A DNA stretch of 49,072 nt from Collinsella sp. (lineage in GTDB: Bacteria; Actinomycetota; Coriobacteriia; Coriobacteriales; Coriobacteriaceae). The notes under the pieces were generated by a model, which was not told the DNA's origin, made no database searches, and saw only the letters and a program-made list of their open reading frames with translations. The stretch spans positions 1 through 49,072 of the forward strand of contig DXLV01000002.1 of assembly GCA_019414545.1 (NCBI GenBank), in the 5' to 3' direction. Every line of letters begins with the position of its first letter. The first letter of the stretch is position 1. The position numbers were made by a program, and so were the translations under genes. Positions 15,063 through 23,139 of this stretch are shown piece by piece.

Positions 15063-17705
15063 ATGTTAGACCGTTTTACCGATCGCGCGCGCAAGGTCAT
15101 GTCCATGGCCAAGCAGGCGGCGCTCGATCTTCATTCAAATAAGGTGGGTACCGAGCATCTGTTGCTCGCGCTCGCCAAGGAGGACGAGGGCATTGCCGCT
15201 GAGGCGCTGCGCTCGCTCGATATCTCCTACGACGACATCATGGATACCCTCAAAGAGGTCCAGACCACGGTTCCCGAGCCCAGCGAGGAGACCGAGGCTG
15301 CCAAGCTTGCCTTTACGCCGCTCGTCATTAGCGTGATGGAGCGCTCCTTCCGCGTGGCGCGTGAGAACAACCAGACCTACGTGTCGACCGAGCACTTGCT
15401 GATCGGCATCGTCGAAGAGGGCAACGGCATGGCCATGGACATCCTCATGCGCCTGGGTGTGTCGTCCGCCTCCATCAAAAAGGCTATCGAGAAACTCACC
15501 GCCAAGGATCAGGACAAGAAGCGTCCGCTCGCCGGAGCCGGCGCCGGTCGCCCCGGTGCGGGCTTGCCGTTCTTTAGCGGCTCGGATGCCTCTCAGCAAA
15601 GGGGGGGCGGCACCGACACGCTCAAGCAGTTCGCCACCAACCTCACGCAGAAGGCGCGCGACGGCGAGCTCGATCCCGTGATTGGCCGCGAAAAGGAAGT
15701 CCAGCGCATGATGGAGATCCTTTCGCGCCGCACCAAGAACAATCCGCTTATCCTGGGCGATCCCGGCGTGGGCAAGACGGCTATCATCGAGGGCCTGGCG
15801 CAGCAGATTGCTGCTGGCAATGTGCCCGAGAATCTTATGAACCAGAATATCTGGACGCTCGATCTGCCGGGTCTTGTCGCGGGTGCCAAGTATCGCGGTG
15901 AGTTTGAGGAGCGCCTCAAGAACGTGATCCAGGAGGCGACCGAAGCCGACGACGTCATCTTGTTTATCGACGAGATGCACACCATCATCGGTGCCGGTTC
16001 TGCTGAGGGCTCCATCGACGCGAGCTCTATGCTCAAGCCCGTGCTCGCGCGCGGTGCCTTCCAGATTATCGGCGCCACCACGGCCGAGGAATTCCGCAAG
16101 TACCTCACCAAGGACCCGGCCTTCGAGCGTCGCTTCCAGACCATCGATGTCGAGGAGCCGAGCGTCGAGGACACGGTCAAGATCCTGACCGCGCTCAAGC
16201 CGCGCTACGAGGAGCACCACCATGTGCGCTATACGCAGGGTGCTATCGAGGCCGCCGCGAACCTTTCCAACCGCTACATCCAGGATCGCTTCCTGCCCGA
16301 TAAGGCCATCGACCTCATTGACGAGGCCGGTGCCCGCGCTCGCATCGCCGCGAATCGCGCGCCCGAGCCGGTGCGCGAGGCCGAGCATCGCATAGAGGAG
16401 CTCAAGGCCGCCGCGCAGGAGGCCACCGAGAGCGACGACATGAACAAGGCCGCCGAGATTACCGAGCGGCAGAAGGCCGCCGAGATTGAGCTCGCCGAGG
16501 CCAAGGCCGCCTGGACCGCCGAGCTCGACGCCAGCCCGCTCACCATCGATGTGAGTCAGATCGCCGATATCGTGTCCGTGACTTCGGGCGTACCGGTGTC
16601 CTCGCTTACCGAGAGCGAGAGCCGTCGCCTGCTGCAGGCCGAAAGCGTGCTCAAGACGCGCATCATCGGTCAGGACGAGGCTGTCGAGGCAGTTGCCAAG
16701 GCCGTACGCCGCAGCCGCTCGCCGCTCAAGGATCCGCGTCGCCCCGGCGGCAGCTTTATCTTCCTGGGTCCCACCGGCACGGGCAAGACCGAGCTCGCCA
16801 AGACGCTCGCCGAGTACCTCTTTGGCAGCAAGGATGCGCTCATCAGCTTCGACATGTCCGAGTTCGGTAGCGAGTTCGAGGTCTCCAAGCTCATCGGTAG
16901 CCCTCCGGGTTACGTCGGTCACGACGAGGGCGGCCAGCTCACCAAGGCCGTTCGTCGTCACCCGTACTCGGTCGTGCTGTTCGACGAGATCGAGAAGGCG
17001 CACCCCGATATCTTCAACATCTTGCTGCAGGTGCTGGAGGAGGGCCGCCTGACCGATAGCCAGGGCAAGACGGTAGACTTCCGCAACACCGTGATCATCA
17101 TGACGTCCAACGTGGGCGCCCGCGAGATTGCGCAGGATGCGAGCGTGGGCTTTGGCACCACCGGCGAGCAGGGTCTCACGTCGAGTGAGATCCGTGGTCG
17201 CGCGATGGGCGAGCTCAAGCGCCTGTTCCGCCCCGAGCTGCTCAACCGTATCGATGACATCGTGGTGTTCCAGAAGCTCTCGGGCGAGAATCTCACCAAG
17301 ATCGCGCACCTGCTGGTGGACGACCTGCGTCAGCGTTTGATTGCCAACGGCATGAACATCAAGCTCACCGATGCGGCCTATGACAAGATCGTGGCCGAGG
17401 GCACCGACCTCACCAACGGTGCGCGTCCGCTGCGCCGTGCCATCCAAAAGCTCATCGAGGACCCGCTGTCCGAGGAGCTTCTGGCCGGCGAGTGGGGCGA
17501 GGGCGATACCGTCCTGTGCGACGTGGCCGATGGCAAGTTTGTCTTTAGCCACGGCACGGGCGAGATCCCGGCACCGCGTCCGGCGGGCACGCTCGGTGGC
17601 GATACCGCCCCGGCGGCACCGCACACCGGCAACGCCGCGCCCGTGAGCGGTGGCGTGACCTCGGGCCCCGGCGGCATGATGCAAGCCGGTTCCGGCGCGT
17701 TGTAG
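15063..17705 (+). CDS. clpC: ATP-dependent Clp protease ATP-binding subunit ClpC
   Basis: An AAA+ unfoldase that feeds ClpP and takes part in protein quality control. The N-terminal Clp repeat pair covers about residues 1-145. The first AAA domain has Walker A GDPGVGKT. A short middle region with a UVR-like stretch (DMNKAAEITERQ) marks ClpC rather than ClpB, whose coiled coil is much longer. The second AAA domain has GPTGTGKTELAK. The loop ASVGFGTT contains the VGF tripeptide that docks on ClpP. The C-terminus is Gly/Pro/Ala-rich. CtsR, McsA and McsB, which precede clpC in Bacillus, are absent; a ThrE-like gene lies there instead. Confidence 0.95.
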   Translation: MLDRFTDRARKVMSMAKQAALDLHSNKVGTEHLLLALAKEDEGIAAEALRSLDISYDDIMDTLKEVQTTVPEPSEETEAAKLAFTPLVISVMERSFRVARENNQTYVSTEHLLIGIVEEGNGMAMDILMRLGVSSASIKKAIEKLTAKDQDKKRPLAGAGAGRPGAGLPFFSGSDASQQRGGGTDTLKQFATNLTQKARDGELDPVIGREKEVQRMMEILSRRTKNNPLILGDPGVGKTAIIEGLAQQIAAGNVPENLMNQNIWTLDLPGLVAGAKYRGEFEERLKNVIQEATEADDVILFIDEMHTIIGAGSAEGSIDASSMLKPVLARGAFQIIGATTAEEFRKYLTKDPAFERRFQTIDVEEPSVEDTVKILTALKPRYEEHHHVRYTQGAIEAAANLSNRYIQDRFLPDKAIDLIDEAGARARIAANRAPEPVREAEHRIEELKAAAQEATESDDMNKAAEITERQKAAEIELAEAKAAWTAELDASPLTIDVSQIADIVSVTSGVPVSSLTESESRRLLQAESVLKTRIIGQDEAVEAVAKAVRRSRSPLKDPRRPGGSFIFLGPTGTGKTELAKTLAEYLFGSKDALISFDMSEFGSEFEVSKLIGSPPGYVGHDEGGQLTKAVRRHPYSVVLFDEIEKAHPDIFNILLQVLEEGRLTDSQGKTVDFRNTVIIMTSNVGAREIAQDASVGFGTTGEQGLTSSEIRGRAMGELKRLFRPELLNRIDDIVVFQKLSGENLTKIAHLLVDDLRQRLIANGMNIKLTDAAYDKIVAEGTDLTNGARPLRRAIQKLIEDPLSEELLAGEWGEGDTVLCDVADGKFVFSHGTGEIPAPRPAGTLGGDTAPAAPHTGNAAPVSGGVTSGPGGMMQAGSGAL

Positions 17706-17724
17706 GGCGTAACATAGCTTTGCG

Positions 17725-17756
17725 AAGGGGCACTCCTGTCGGGGCGCCCCTTTTTT
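17725..17756 (+). terminator. Rho-independent terminator of clpC
   Basis: AAGGGGC (17725-17731) pairs with GCCCCTT (17746-17752), and the hairpin runs into TTTTTT. Confidence 0.85.
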
Positions 17757-17768
17757 ATGAGTAAATGG

Positions 17769-17798
17769 TGCTATACTCGAAATATAAATATGTATAGC
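17769..17798 (+). promoter_or_regulatory. Toxin-antitoxin promoter with inverted-repeat operator
   Basis: TGC followed by TATACT (17772-17777) forms an extended -10. A perfect inverted repeat GCTATAC (17770-17776) N15 GTATAGC (17792-17798) overlaps the -10 and ends 13 bases before the antitoxin ATG. Such a site fits autorepression by a ribbon-helix-helix antitoxin. Confidence 0.65.
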
Positions 17799-17811
17799 AG
17801 AAGGAGCTAGC

Positions 17812-18180
17812 ATGCCAATATCGGTACTCGACTCACGGCCGGTCCAGATGAATGTACGCATGGATCGCCAACTCAAAGAGGCTGGGGACGCCGTGCTGGC
17901 GCATATCGGCATGACGCCGTCACAAGCTGTGAGGGAGCTGTGGCAGTACTTGACCGAGAACGGTCATATGCCCGTCGCAAAAAAGAATGATGACGAAGTC
18001 CTGCCTGACGACATACGATCGAAGGTGAGTTCGTCCCGCGTCTCGGAAGGGGCTGCGTTAATTTCGAATTTTTATGAGCGGTTCTCGATTCAGAGGCCGA
18101 GCCCCGATGAAGCCTTTGATTACGACGAGTTATACGATCAAATGATGAGCGAGAGATTCAGTGATTGGATCGAATTATGA
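17812..18180 (+). CDS. RelB/DinJ-type ribbon-helix-helix antitoxin
   Basis: A predicted DNA-binding antitoxin (122 aa). Residues about 10-50 (QMNVRMDRQLKEAGDAVL, then GMTPSQAVRELWQYL) match the ribbon-helix-helix fold of the RelB/DinJ family, known to repress its own promoter. The C-terminal part (about 55-122) is acidic and likely wraps the toxin. AAGGAG lies before the ATG. The stop TGA overlaps the ATG of the PIN gene (ATGA), so the two are translationally coupled. DinJ-type antitoxins usually pair with YafQ/RelE toxins, so a PIN partner is a less common combination. Base composition is more AT-rich than in the neighbours, which suggests transfer. Confidence 0.78.
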   Translation: MPISVLDSRPVQMNVRMDRQLKEAGDAVLAHIGMTPSQAVRELWQYLTENGHMPVAKKNDDEVLPDDIRSKVSSSRVSEGAALISNFYERFSIQRPSPDEAFDYDELYDQMMSERFSDWIEL

Positions 18181-18704
18181 GCGGCGTCGGAACGAAACGT
18201 GTGCTCAAGCTGCTGATCGACACGAACGTCTGGCTAGATTACTTTCTCGCTCGCACGAATGCGACCAGGCCGATAGTCGAGCTCCTTTCTCGCGCGGCGG
18301 AAGCGGAGGATATCGTCCTCTTCTCGTTCTCCCTGTCTGTCAAAGACGTCTATTACATTCTGGGAAGGACGATGAAGGCCGACGCCCGCCGTGAGGGGGC
18401 TCTCACTCCCGAAGCCATCGCCGGTGCCGACGAGACAGCGTGGGCGTGCGTTCGCCTGATTCGGCAAAAGTCGATTATTGCCTCGGTCGGTGCAGACGAG
18501 GTCTTCGACTCCTTTGTGTTCAAGTATCATCACAACGACTTTGAGGACGACCTGATGCTGGGCGTCGCCAATCGCATTGATGCCGATTACGTCGTGACCG
18601 AGGACAAGAATCTTATTAAGCATACCAATGGTGTATGCATTAACGTTCAACAGGCGTTGAAGTTGGTTGAAGGATCCAACGTCCCTTCGGCGCGGCCCGT
18701 CTAA
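18177..18704 (+). CDS. PIN-domain toxin (VapC-like ribonuclease)
   Basis: A predicted Mg-dependent endoribonuclease toxin (175 aa). The PIN core is visible: LLIDTNVWLDYF with the first catalytic Asp, a helix with SVKDVYYIL, then DFEDDLMLGVANRIDADYVV carrying the paired acidic residues, and TEDKNL. The ATG at 18177 overlaps the antitoxin stop by four bases and is preferred over an in-frame TTG at 18165. The fold resembles the PIN_3 subgroup. The RNA target cannot be read from sequence. Confidence 0.78.
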   Translation: MSGVGTKRVLKLLIDTNVWLDYFLARTNATRPIVELLSRAAEAEDIVLFSFSLSVKDVYYILGRTMKADARREGALTPEAIAGADETAWACVRLIRQKSIIASVGADEVFDSFVFKYHHNDFEDDLMLGVANRIDADYVVTEDKNLIKHTNGVCINVQQALKLVEGSNVPSARPV

Positions 18705-18708
18705 CCTG

Positions 18709-18724
18709 CTTTATCTTGATAAAG
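18709..18724. repeat. 16-bp palindrome after the PIN gene
   Basis: CTTTATC (18709-18715) and GATAAAG (18718-18724) are separated by two bases. No T run follows. The loop is too small for a good RNA hairpin, so it is more likely a protein-binding site or chance. Confidence 0.35.
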
Positions 18725-18852
18725 TGGCGTTTCCTCGCCGTTAGCCGATGATGCGAGAGCGCTCGGCGTTTTCGACTGGTTTATGCAAACGAAGTCTGGG
18801 AATATACAAGGCGCATGTCTTATTGTCTAACCAGTTGCGCCAAGGAGGCACC

Positions 18853-20310
18853 ATGGACTACAAGATTACTGGCTACGAGCCCGCCCAGCTGTTCCATTTC
18901 TTTGAGGAGATCAGCGCGATCCCCCGTGGGTCTGGCAACGAGAAGGGCATCAGCGATTTCTTGGTTGCGTTTGCCAAGGAGCGCGGCCTCGACGTGTATC
19001 AGGACGAGGTCTACAACGTCATCATTCGTAAGCCCGCATCTGCCGGCGCCGAGAATGCCCCGACCGTGATGCTGCAGGGCCACATCGACATGGTGTGCGA
19101 CAAGCTTGGCTCCGTTGAGCACGACTTTACGACCGATGGTATCGACCTGGTCGTCAAGGACGGCGTCCTCACCGCTAACGGCACCACCCTGGGCGCCGAC
19201 AACGGCATTGCTGTCGCTCTGATGCTCACCGTGCTCAACGACGATTCGATTGCTCATCCGGCCCTCGAGTGCGTGTTCACCACCGACGAGGAGACTGGCC
19301 TGGTTGGCGCCGAGACGCTCGACAAGTCCCAGATTAGCGCCCGCACCATGATCAACCTCGATTCCGAGGAGGAGGGCGTGGCCACCGTCAGCTGCGCCGG
19401 CGGTGTCGTCGTTACCTACACCTGCCCGATCGTGCGCGAGCACAAGACCGGCAGCACCCTTACGCTCGAGATCTCCGGCCTGCTGGGTGGTCACTCCGGC
19501 GCCGACATCCACCTGGAGCGCGGCAACGGCAACCTCATCATGGCCCGCATCATCGACCGCCTGATGGTTGCCGGCGAGCCCGCCATCGTCAGCTTTAACG
19601 GCGGCACTAAGGACAACGCCATCAACCGTGAGTGCAAGGCCGAGCTGGTCTACACTGATCACGCTGCCGCCGAGGCCGCGGCCCAGATCGCAAAGGGCAT
19701 CATTGCCGACGTCACTGCCGAGCTCGAGGTCTTTGACCCCGGCTTTACCTGCACCGTCGAGATTGCCGACGACGCCGAGGTCGAGGCCATGGATCAGAAG
19801 TCCGCGCTTGCCCTCATCCGCGCCCTGCGTCTTGCCCCTAACGGCGTGATTCGCCGCAACGTCGCCACCGACGGCTCCGTCGAGGTTTCCTCCAACATCG
19901 GTGTGGTTGCCACTTCTGACGACGAGGTCAAGATCATGCTGTCCCCGCGCTCCTCGATTACCTCGCTGCAGAACGAGTTCAAGGACCGCCTGCAGACGCT
20001 GGCCGATGTCCTGGGCTTCGACGCCAAGTTCGAGTTCGAGTATCCCGGCTGGAGCTATGCCGAGCATTCGCCGGTCCGCGACATCTTTGTCGAGAGCTAT
20101 CGCGAGCTCTTTGGCTCCGAGCTGCGCATCGAGTCCATTCACGCCGGCCTTGAGTGCGGCCTGTTTGCCGAGGCCCTGCACGGCCTGGACGCCATCGCCG
20201 TGGGCCCGACGCTCTCCGATGTCCACACCCCGGACGAGAGCATGGAGCTCGCTTCTGCCGAGCGCTTCTACGAGCTGCTCATCGACGTCCTCAAGCGCCT
20301 CGCTGCGTAA
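18853..20310 (+). CDS. pepD: Aminoacyl-histidine dipeptidase (M20C, PepD)
   Basis: A zinc dipeptidase that cleaves Xaa-His and other dipeptides in the cytosol. The 485-aa protein shows the M20 metal-site motifs in order: GHIDMVCD (metal His and catalytic Asp), GADNGIAVA (bridging Asp), TTDEETGLVGA (general-base Glu and metal Glu), the Asp in MINLDSEEEG, and a late metal His in HAGLECGLF. The lid domain lies between. AGGAGG precedes the ATG at 18853. The gene is monocistronic with a strong terminator. Confidence 0.92.
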   Translation: MDYKITGYEPAQLFHFFEEISAIPRGSGNEKGISDFLVAFAKERGLDVYQDEVYNVIIRKPASAGAENAPTVMLQGHIDMVCDKLGSVEHDFTTDGIDLVVKDGVLTANGTTLGADNGIAVALMLTVLNDDSIAHPALECVFTTDEETGLVGAETLDKSQISARTMINLDSEEEGVATVSCAGGVVVTYTCPIVREHKTGSTLTLEISGLLGGHSGADIHLERGNGNLIMARIIDRLMVAGEPAIVSFNGGTKDNAINRECKAELVYTDHAAAEAAAQIAKGIIADVTAELEVFDPGFTCTVEIADDAEVEAMDQKSALALIRALRLAPNGVIRRNVATDGSVEVSSNIGVVATSDDEVKIMLSPRSSITSLQNEFKDRLQTLADVLGFDAKFEFEYPGWSYAEHSPVRDIFVESYRELFGSELRIESIHAGLECGLFAEALHGLDAIAVGPTLSDVHTPDESMELASAERFYELLIDVLKRLAA

Positions 20311-20365
20311 AGGTTGCGCTAGCAGCAGTCCGAGCCACGTGCTAGCGGATTGCAAATGACATTAT

Positions 20366-20413
20366 GAGAGGGGGCATCTGAGCTTTTGCGACGGGTGCCC
20401 CCTCTCTTCTTTT
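20366..20413 (+). terminator. Rho-independent terminator of pepD
   Basis: GAGAGGGGGCA (20366-20376) pairs perfectly with TGCCCCCTCTC (20396-20406), followed by TTCTTTT. On the minus strand it could also serve hipA. Confidence 0.9.
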
Positions 20414-20437
20414 AAGAAATGGGAAATTGATTGGCGT

Positions 20438-21742
20438 CTAGCCCATATCCGCCTTGATGAGGTCGATGGTGCGCTGGCAGTTTTCGCGGACGGGGCCGAG
20501 CATATGCTCGCGCAGGTCCGCCATGCCGGGCAGGTCGGCATATTCGTCCATGACCTCTTCCATGCAAATGGGTACCTCGTAGGCGAGGTCCATCATGGCC
20601 GCAAAGCAAAACTTCTCGGATAGCCCGGCATCGGTAAGCGCCGCCTCCAGCGCGGGGTCGCCCATACCGTGGTATCGGCGGATAGCGCCTGGACCGATGC
20701 GTCCCACACGGTTTTCGCCGCCAACGCTCATGGCAAGGCGCGCTCGGCGGCGCATGCGCTCATATGCCAAACCCGATGCGACATCGTACATTCGAGCCAT
20801 CATGGCTGCGCCGTCGTTTCCAAGGAGCAGGGAATAGTTTTTCGCATGCGCATCCGGTGCGCCGATAATGGCGTTGAAGAACAGTATTTGCGTAAACAGA
20901 TACAGGTTAAGTTGATGGTGGCTCGTATTTATGAGGAGCTCTTGAATGTCGCGGGTGGTCGGGCCGCCGTCTGCCGTGTACTTTTGGGCGGGCATCACCC
21001 CAAGTGCCTGGCAGAGGTCTTCTTGATGTAGACGCCTGATCGTTCCGTCTTCGACTTTCATGCGGTCATAGCGCTCAACAATGAGGGCAGGTTCGTCCTC
21101 AAACATACGATATTCGACGTTTGCCGTTGCGATACCGGCGCGCTGGGCGCTTTTCATGCAGACAAACTCATTGAGAGCCTCGAGTTTAAATCCGATAACG
21201 CCATTTTTGAAAATATGCGTCGTGGGCGAGGAGCCCACACATTCGCACCAGCGACCGTCTATGAGTGCGAGTGCGAACTTGCCCTGGTTGCCTCCAAGTG
21301 ACCAACTTTCATCTAGACCCATCCACGATGCATCGCGGTCATCTCTGATCGACTTGAGACGCAGCGCAATCTCGTGATCGCCTATAGGGCGGTATTCGCT
21401 GGTGCGATGCAGGACGGCGTTGACGTCTTCTTCGGCACAAAACTGCACTCCACCCGGACAGTCAAGTCCGATATGGCTGAGTAGCGCAACGGCATTGTTG
21501 GGTCTAACGTCGAATTCGGCAGCAATCGCTTTTCGCTGATCCTCGCTGTCGGGTAGAAGGCCAAACAGGTACGGATTCATGACCTGTTGTCCGTATGTGC
21601 GATTCGATACGGGTATGTTGGTCGATAGGGCTGGCCCGTCATAGTCATGATCGTAGGTAAAGCTGATAAGACCGTTCTCATCTTGCGTGAGCGTTCCCGC
21701 AGGTACGCCGCAAATAATGGTCCGAAGTGATGTTCTGGCCAT
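20438..21742 (-). CDS. hipA: HipA-family serine/threonine kinase toxin
   Basis: HipA toxins phosphorylate translation factors (GltX in E. coli) and induce growth arrest and persistence. This 434-aa protein has an N-terminal HipA-N region with AGTLTQDENGLISFTYD and PYLFGLLPD. The kinase core has SLGGNQGKFALAL (ATP-binding and activation region), a catalytic-loop Asp in GAPDAHAKNYSLLL and the metal-binding Asp in MYDVASGL. The length matches HipA. The ATG lies three bases after the hipB stop, with AGGA inside the hipB end, so the two are coupled. The actual target is unknown. Confidence 0.88.
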   Translation of the reverse strand: MARTSLRTIICGVPAGTLTQDENGLISFTYDHDYDGPALSTNIPVSNRTYGQQVMNPYLFGLLPDSEDQRKAIAAEFDVRPNNAVALLSHIGLDCPGGVQFCAEEDVNAVLHRTSEYRPIGDHEIALRLKSIRDDRDASWMGLDESWSLGGNQGKFALALIDGRWCECVGSSPTTHIFKNGVIGFKLEALNEFVCMKSAQRAGIATANVEYRMFEDEPALIVERYDRMKVEDGTIRRLHQEDLCQALGVMPAQKYTADGGPTTRDIQELLINTSHHQLNLYLFTQILFFNAIIGAPDAHAKNYSLLLGNDGAAMMARMYDVASGLAYERMRRRARLAMSVGGENRVGRIGPGAIRRYHGMGDPALEAALTDAGLSEKFCFAAMMDLAYEVPICMEEVMDEYADLPGMADLREHMLGPVRENCQRTIDLIKADMG

Positions 21743-21745
21743 TGG

Positions 21746-22216
21746 CTATTTCCTGTCAGGCTTTGGTTGGACAGATGCGTTTGCGGCAATCGAGACTCCG
21801 AGATTGGACATGGCGAAATCTGCGAAGGCTTTGTCGTAGAGTTCAGACGTAAAGGGGGCGTCTGCAAGAACCGGAATGGCGGCGCAGCAACGGTAGCTAT
21901 GAGAGGGACGTTGAGCGCGATGGCGTCTGGGGGTACTGTGAGGTTGCAAATCGGCACGCGGAACGTTGGCTGATTGCTCATTTTTCGTTTCGCCTATATC
22001 CCCTTGAGCGGCGAGCGCCAGTCCGAGAGCATTGAAGATTGCCAATAGCTTGTCGAGTCGAATGCCGGTGGCATCTCCTAGCTCGAGCGATGCGAGCAGG
22101 CGCTCCGAAACACCGGCTTTTTTAGCGAGCGCCGCACGGGTGATTCCCTGTGCCTCGCGTGCCTGGCGCACGTAGATGCCAGCTTGGCGCGGTGTGGTGA
22201 TGGGAAGGGTATCCAC
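21746..22216 (-). CDS. hipB: HipB-type HTH antitoxin
   Basis: A predicted repressor and antitoxin of HipA. Residues about 10-70 form an XRE-type helix-turn-helix (AGIYVRQAREAQGITRAALA, then KAGVSERLLASLE). It starts at GTG (22216) with AGGAG six bases upstream. At 156 aa it is longer than E. coli HipB (88 aa). The stretch after residue 75 has an odd composition (HSTPRRHRAQRPSHSYRCC), while the +1 frame there reads like folded protein, so a pair of compensating frameshifts is possible. Three operators lie directly upstream. Confidence 0.8.
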   Translation of the reverse strand: MDTLPITTPRQAGIYVRQAREAQGITRAALAKKAGVSERLLASLELGDATGIRLDKLLAIFNALGLALAAQGDIGETKNEQSANVPRADLQPHSTPRRHRAQRPSHSYRCCAAIPVLADAPFTSELYDKAFADFAMSNLGVSIAANASVQPKPDRK

Positions 22217-22230
22217 GGCGATCTCCTAAC

Positions 22231-22300
22231 GTGCAGACTTTTGCATATTAGTATGACATGCAAAAGTCTGCACGAATAGGCATTATGCAAAACTCTGCAT
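22231..22300 (-). promoter_or_regulatory. hipBA operator array: three sites at exact 27-bp spacing
   Basis: Three imperfect palindromes of the form TGCAAAAGTCTGCA start at 22232 (inverted), 22259 and 22286. The first two also form a perfect 16-bp inverted repeat (22231-22246 with 22258-22273). A possible -10 (CATACT on the minus strand, 22249-22254) lies between sites 1 and 2. The layout fits cooperative autorepression by HipB. Confidence 0.75.
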
Positions 22301-22339
22301 GAGACCCCTACATTGACGTTGGCTTATGAGAGGCGTTTT

Positions 22340-22918
22340 TTATATCGTGAGGATCCCCAGATGCTCAAGTAAGATCTTAAGCCCGATGAGGACGAGTACG
22401 ACGCCACCCACGATGGTGGCGGGTTTTTCGTAACGCGCGCCAAAGGTATGGCCGATCGCTACGCCGGCGACGGAGAAGATAAACGTTGTGACGCCGATAA
22501 ACGATACAGCGGGAACGATGTCAACCGAGAGCGCCACAAACGAGATACCTACGGCTAGGGCGTCAATCGAGGTGGCAATGGCAAGAATCAGATATTCTGC
22601 CAGGTCAATTTTTTCAGCATCCTTGCCGTCGCCCTCATCCTCGTCTTCGGTAAAGGCTTCCCACAGCATTTTGCCGCCGATAAAGGCCAATAGGATAAAG
22701 GCGATCCAATGGTCGATGGGTCCGATGATGTCCATGAATTGACTGCCGAGCGCCCATCCGATTACGGGCATGCCGGCCTGAAAGCCGCCAAAGAACAGAC
22801 CGAGCACCACGGCGACTTTAAGGTTGATCTTCTTCATGCCGAGACCCTTGCAGATGGAAACAGCAAAAGCGTCCATCGAAAGGCCAACGGCGAGCAACAC
22901 GAGCTCTGCGAGTCCCAT
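22340..22918 (-). CDS. mntP: Manganese efflux pump MntP
   Basis: A six-helix inner-membrane exporter of Mn(II). The 192-aa protein contains two related halves: LSMDAFAVSICKG near the N-terminus and TSIDALAVGISF in the second half, each with the conserved acidic residue in a helix. GGFQAGMPVIGW and GGKMLWEA are further family stretches. An acidic loop (EDEDEGDGKDAE) separates the halves. AGGGAG lies seven bases before the ATG. No Mn riboswitch could be confirmed in the 5' region. Confidence 0.9.
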   Translation of the reverse strand: MGLAELVLLAVGLSMDAFAVSICKGLGMKKINLKVAVVLGLFFGGFQAGMPVIGWALGSQFMDIIGPIDHWIAFILLAFIGGKMLWEAFTEDEDEGDGKDAEKIDLAEYLILAIATSIDALAVGISFVALSVDIVPAVSFIGVTTFIFSVAGVAIGHTFGARYEKPATIVGGVVLVLIGLKILLEHLGILTI

Positions 22919-23008
22919 AGTCTGGCTCCCTCTCTGCGGGCGAGCCCGATTACGCGACTACTCCCTCATTTATATGAGACCCGATGCTACCACATGAGCA
23001 GTCAAAGG

Positions 23009-23031
23009 AGCCCCGTCCCAAATGAGCTACC
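23009..23031. repeat. Family A core, partial copy
   Basis: CCCCGTCCCAAATGAGCTAC (23011-23030) is the inverse of the copy 2 core (TTTGGGACGGGG). The complementary arm expected on the other side is missing. Nothing else was seen in the rest of the mntP-disA gap (22919-23139). Confidence 0.45.
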
Positions 23032-23139
23032 TAAGCGGTGTTCGCTCATTCTGTAAGCATCGGATTTCGTGGCTGCTGCGGGGACAAACCGTGAGAAACT
23101 ATTTAGCGTTTATGGAGCGTATACGATGGGAGCGATGCC

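Noticed and set aside
15135..17912. A 925-codon open frame antisense to clpC, and similar long antisense frames over lysS, pepD, asnB and tuf
   Set aside because: These are by-products of GC-rich, strongly biased codons of the sense genes. They lack recognisable domains and ribosome sites, and the sense genes are certain.
22919..22980. Possible yybP-ykoY manganese riboswitch before mntP (GGGAGTAG on the minus strand)
   Set aside because: Only the opening GGGAGTAG-like string is present. The interval to the start codon is too short and the closing part of the motif was not found.
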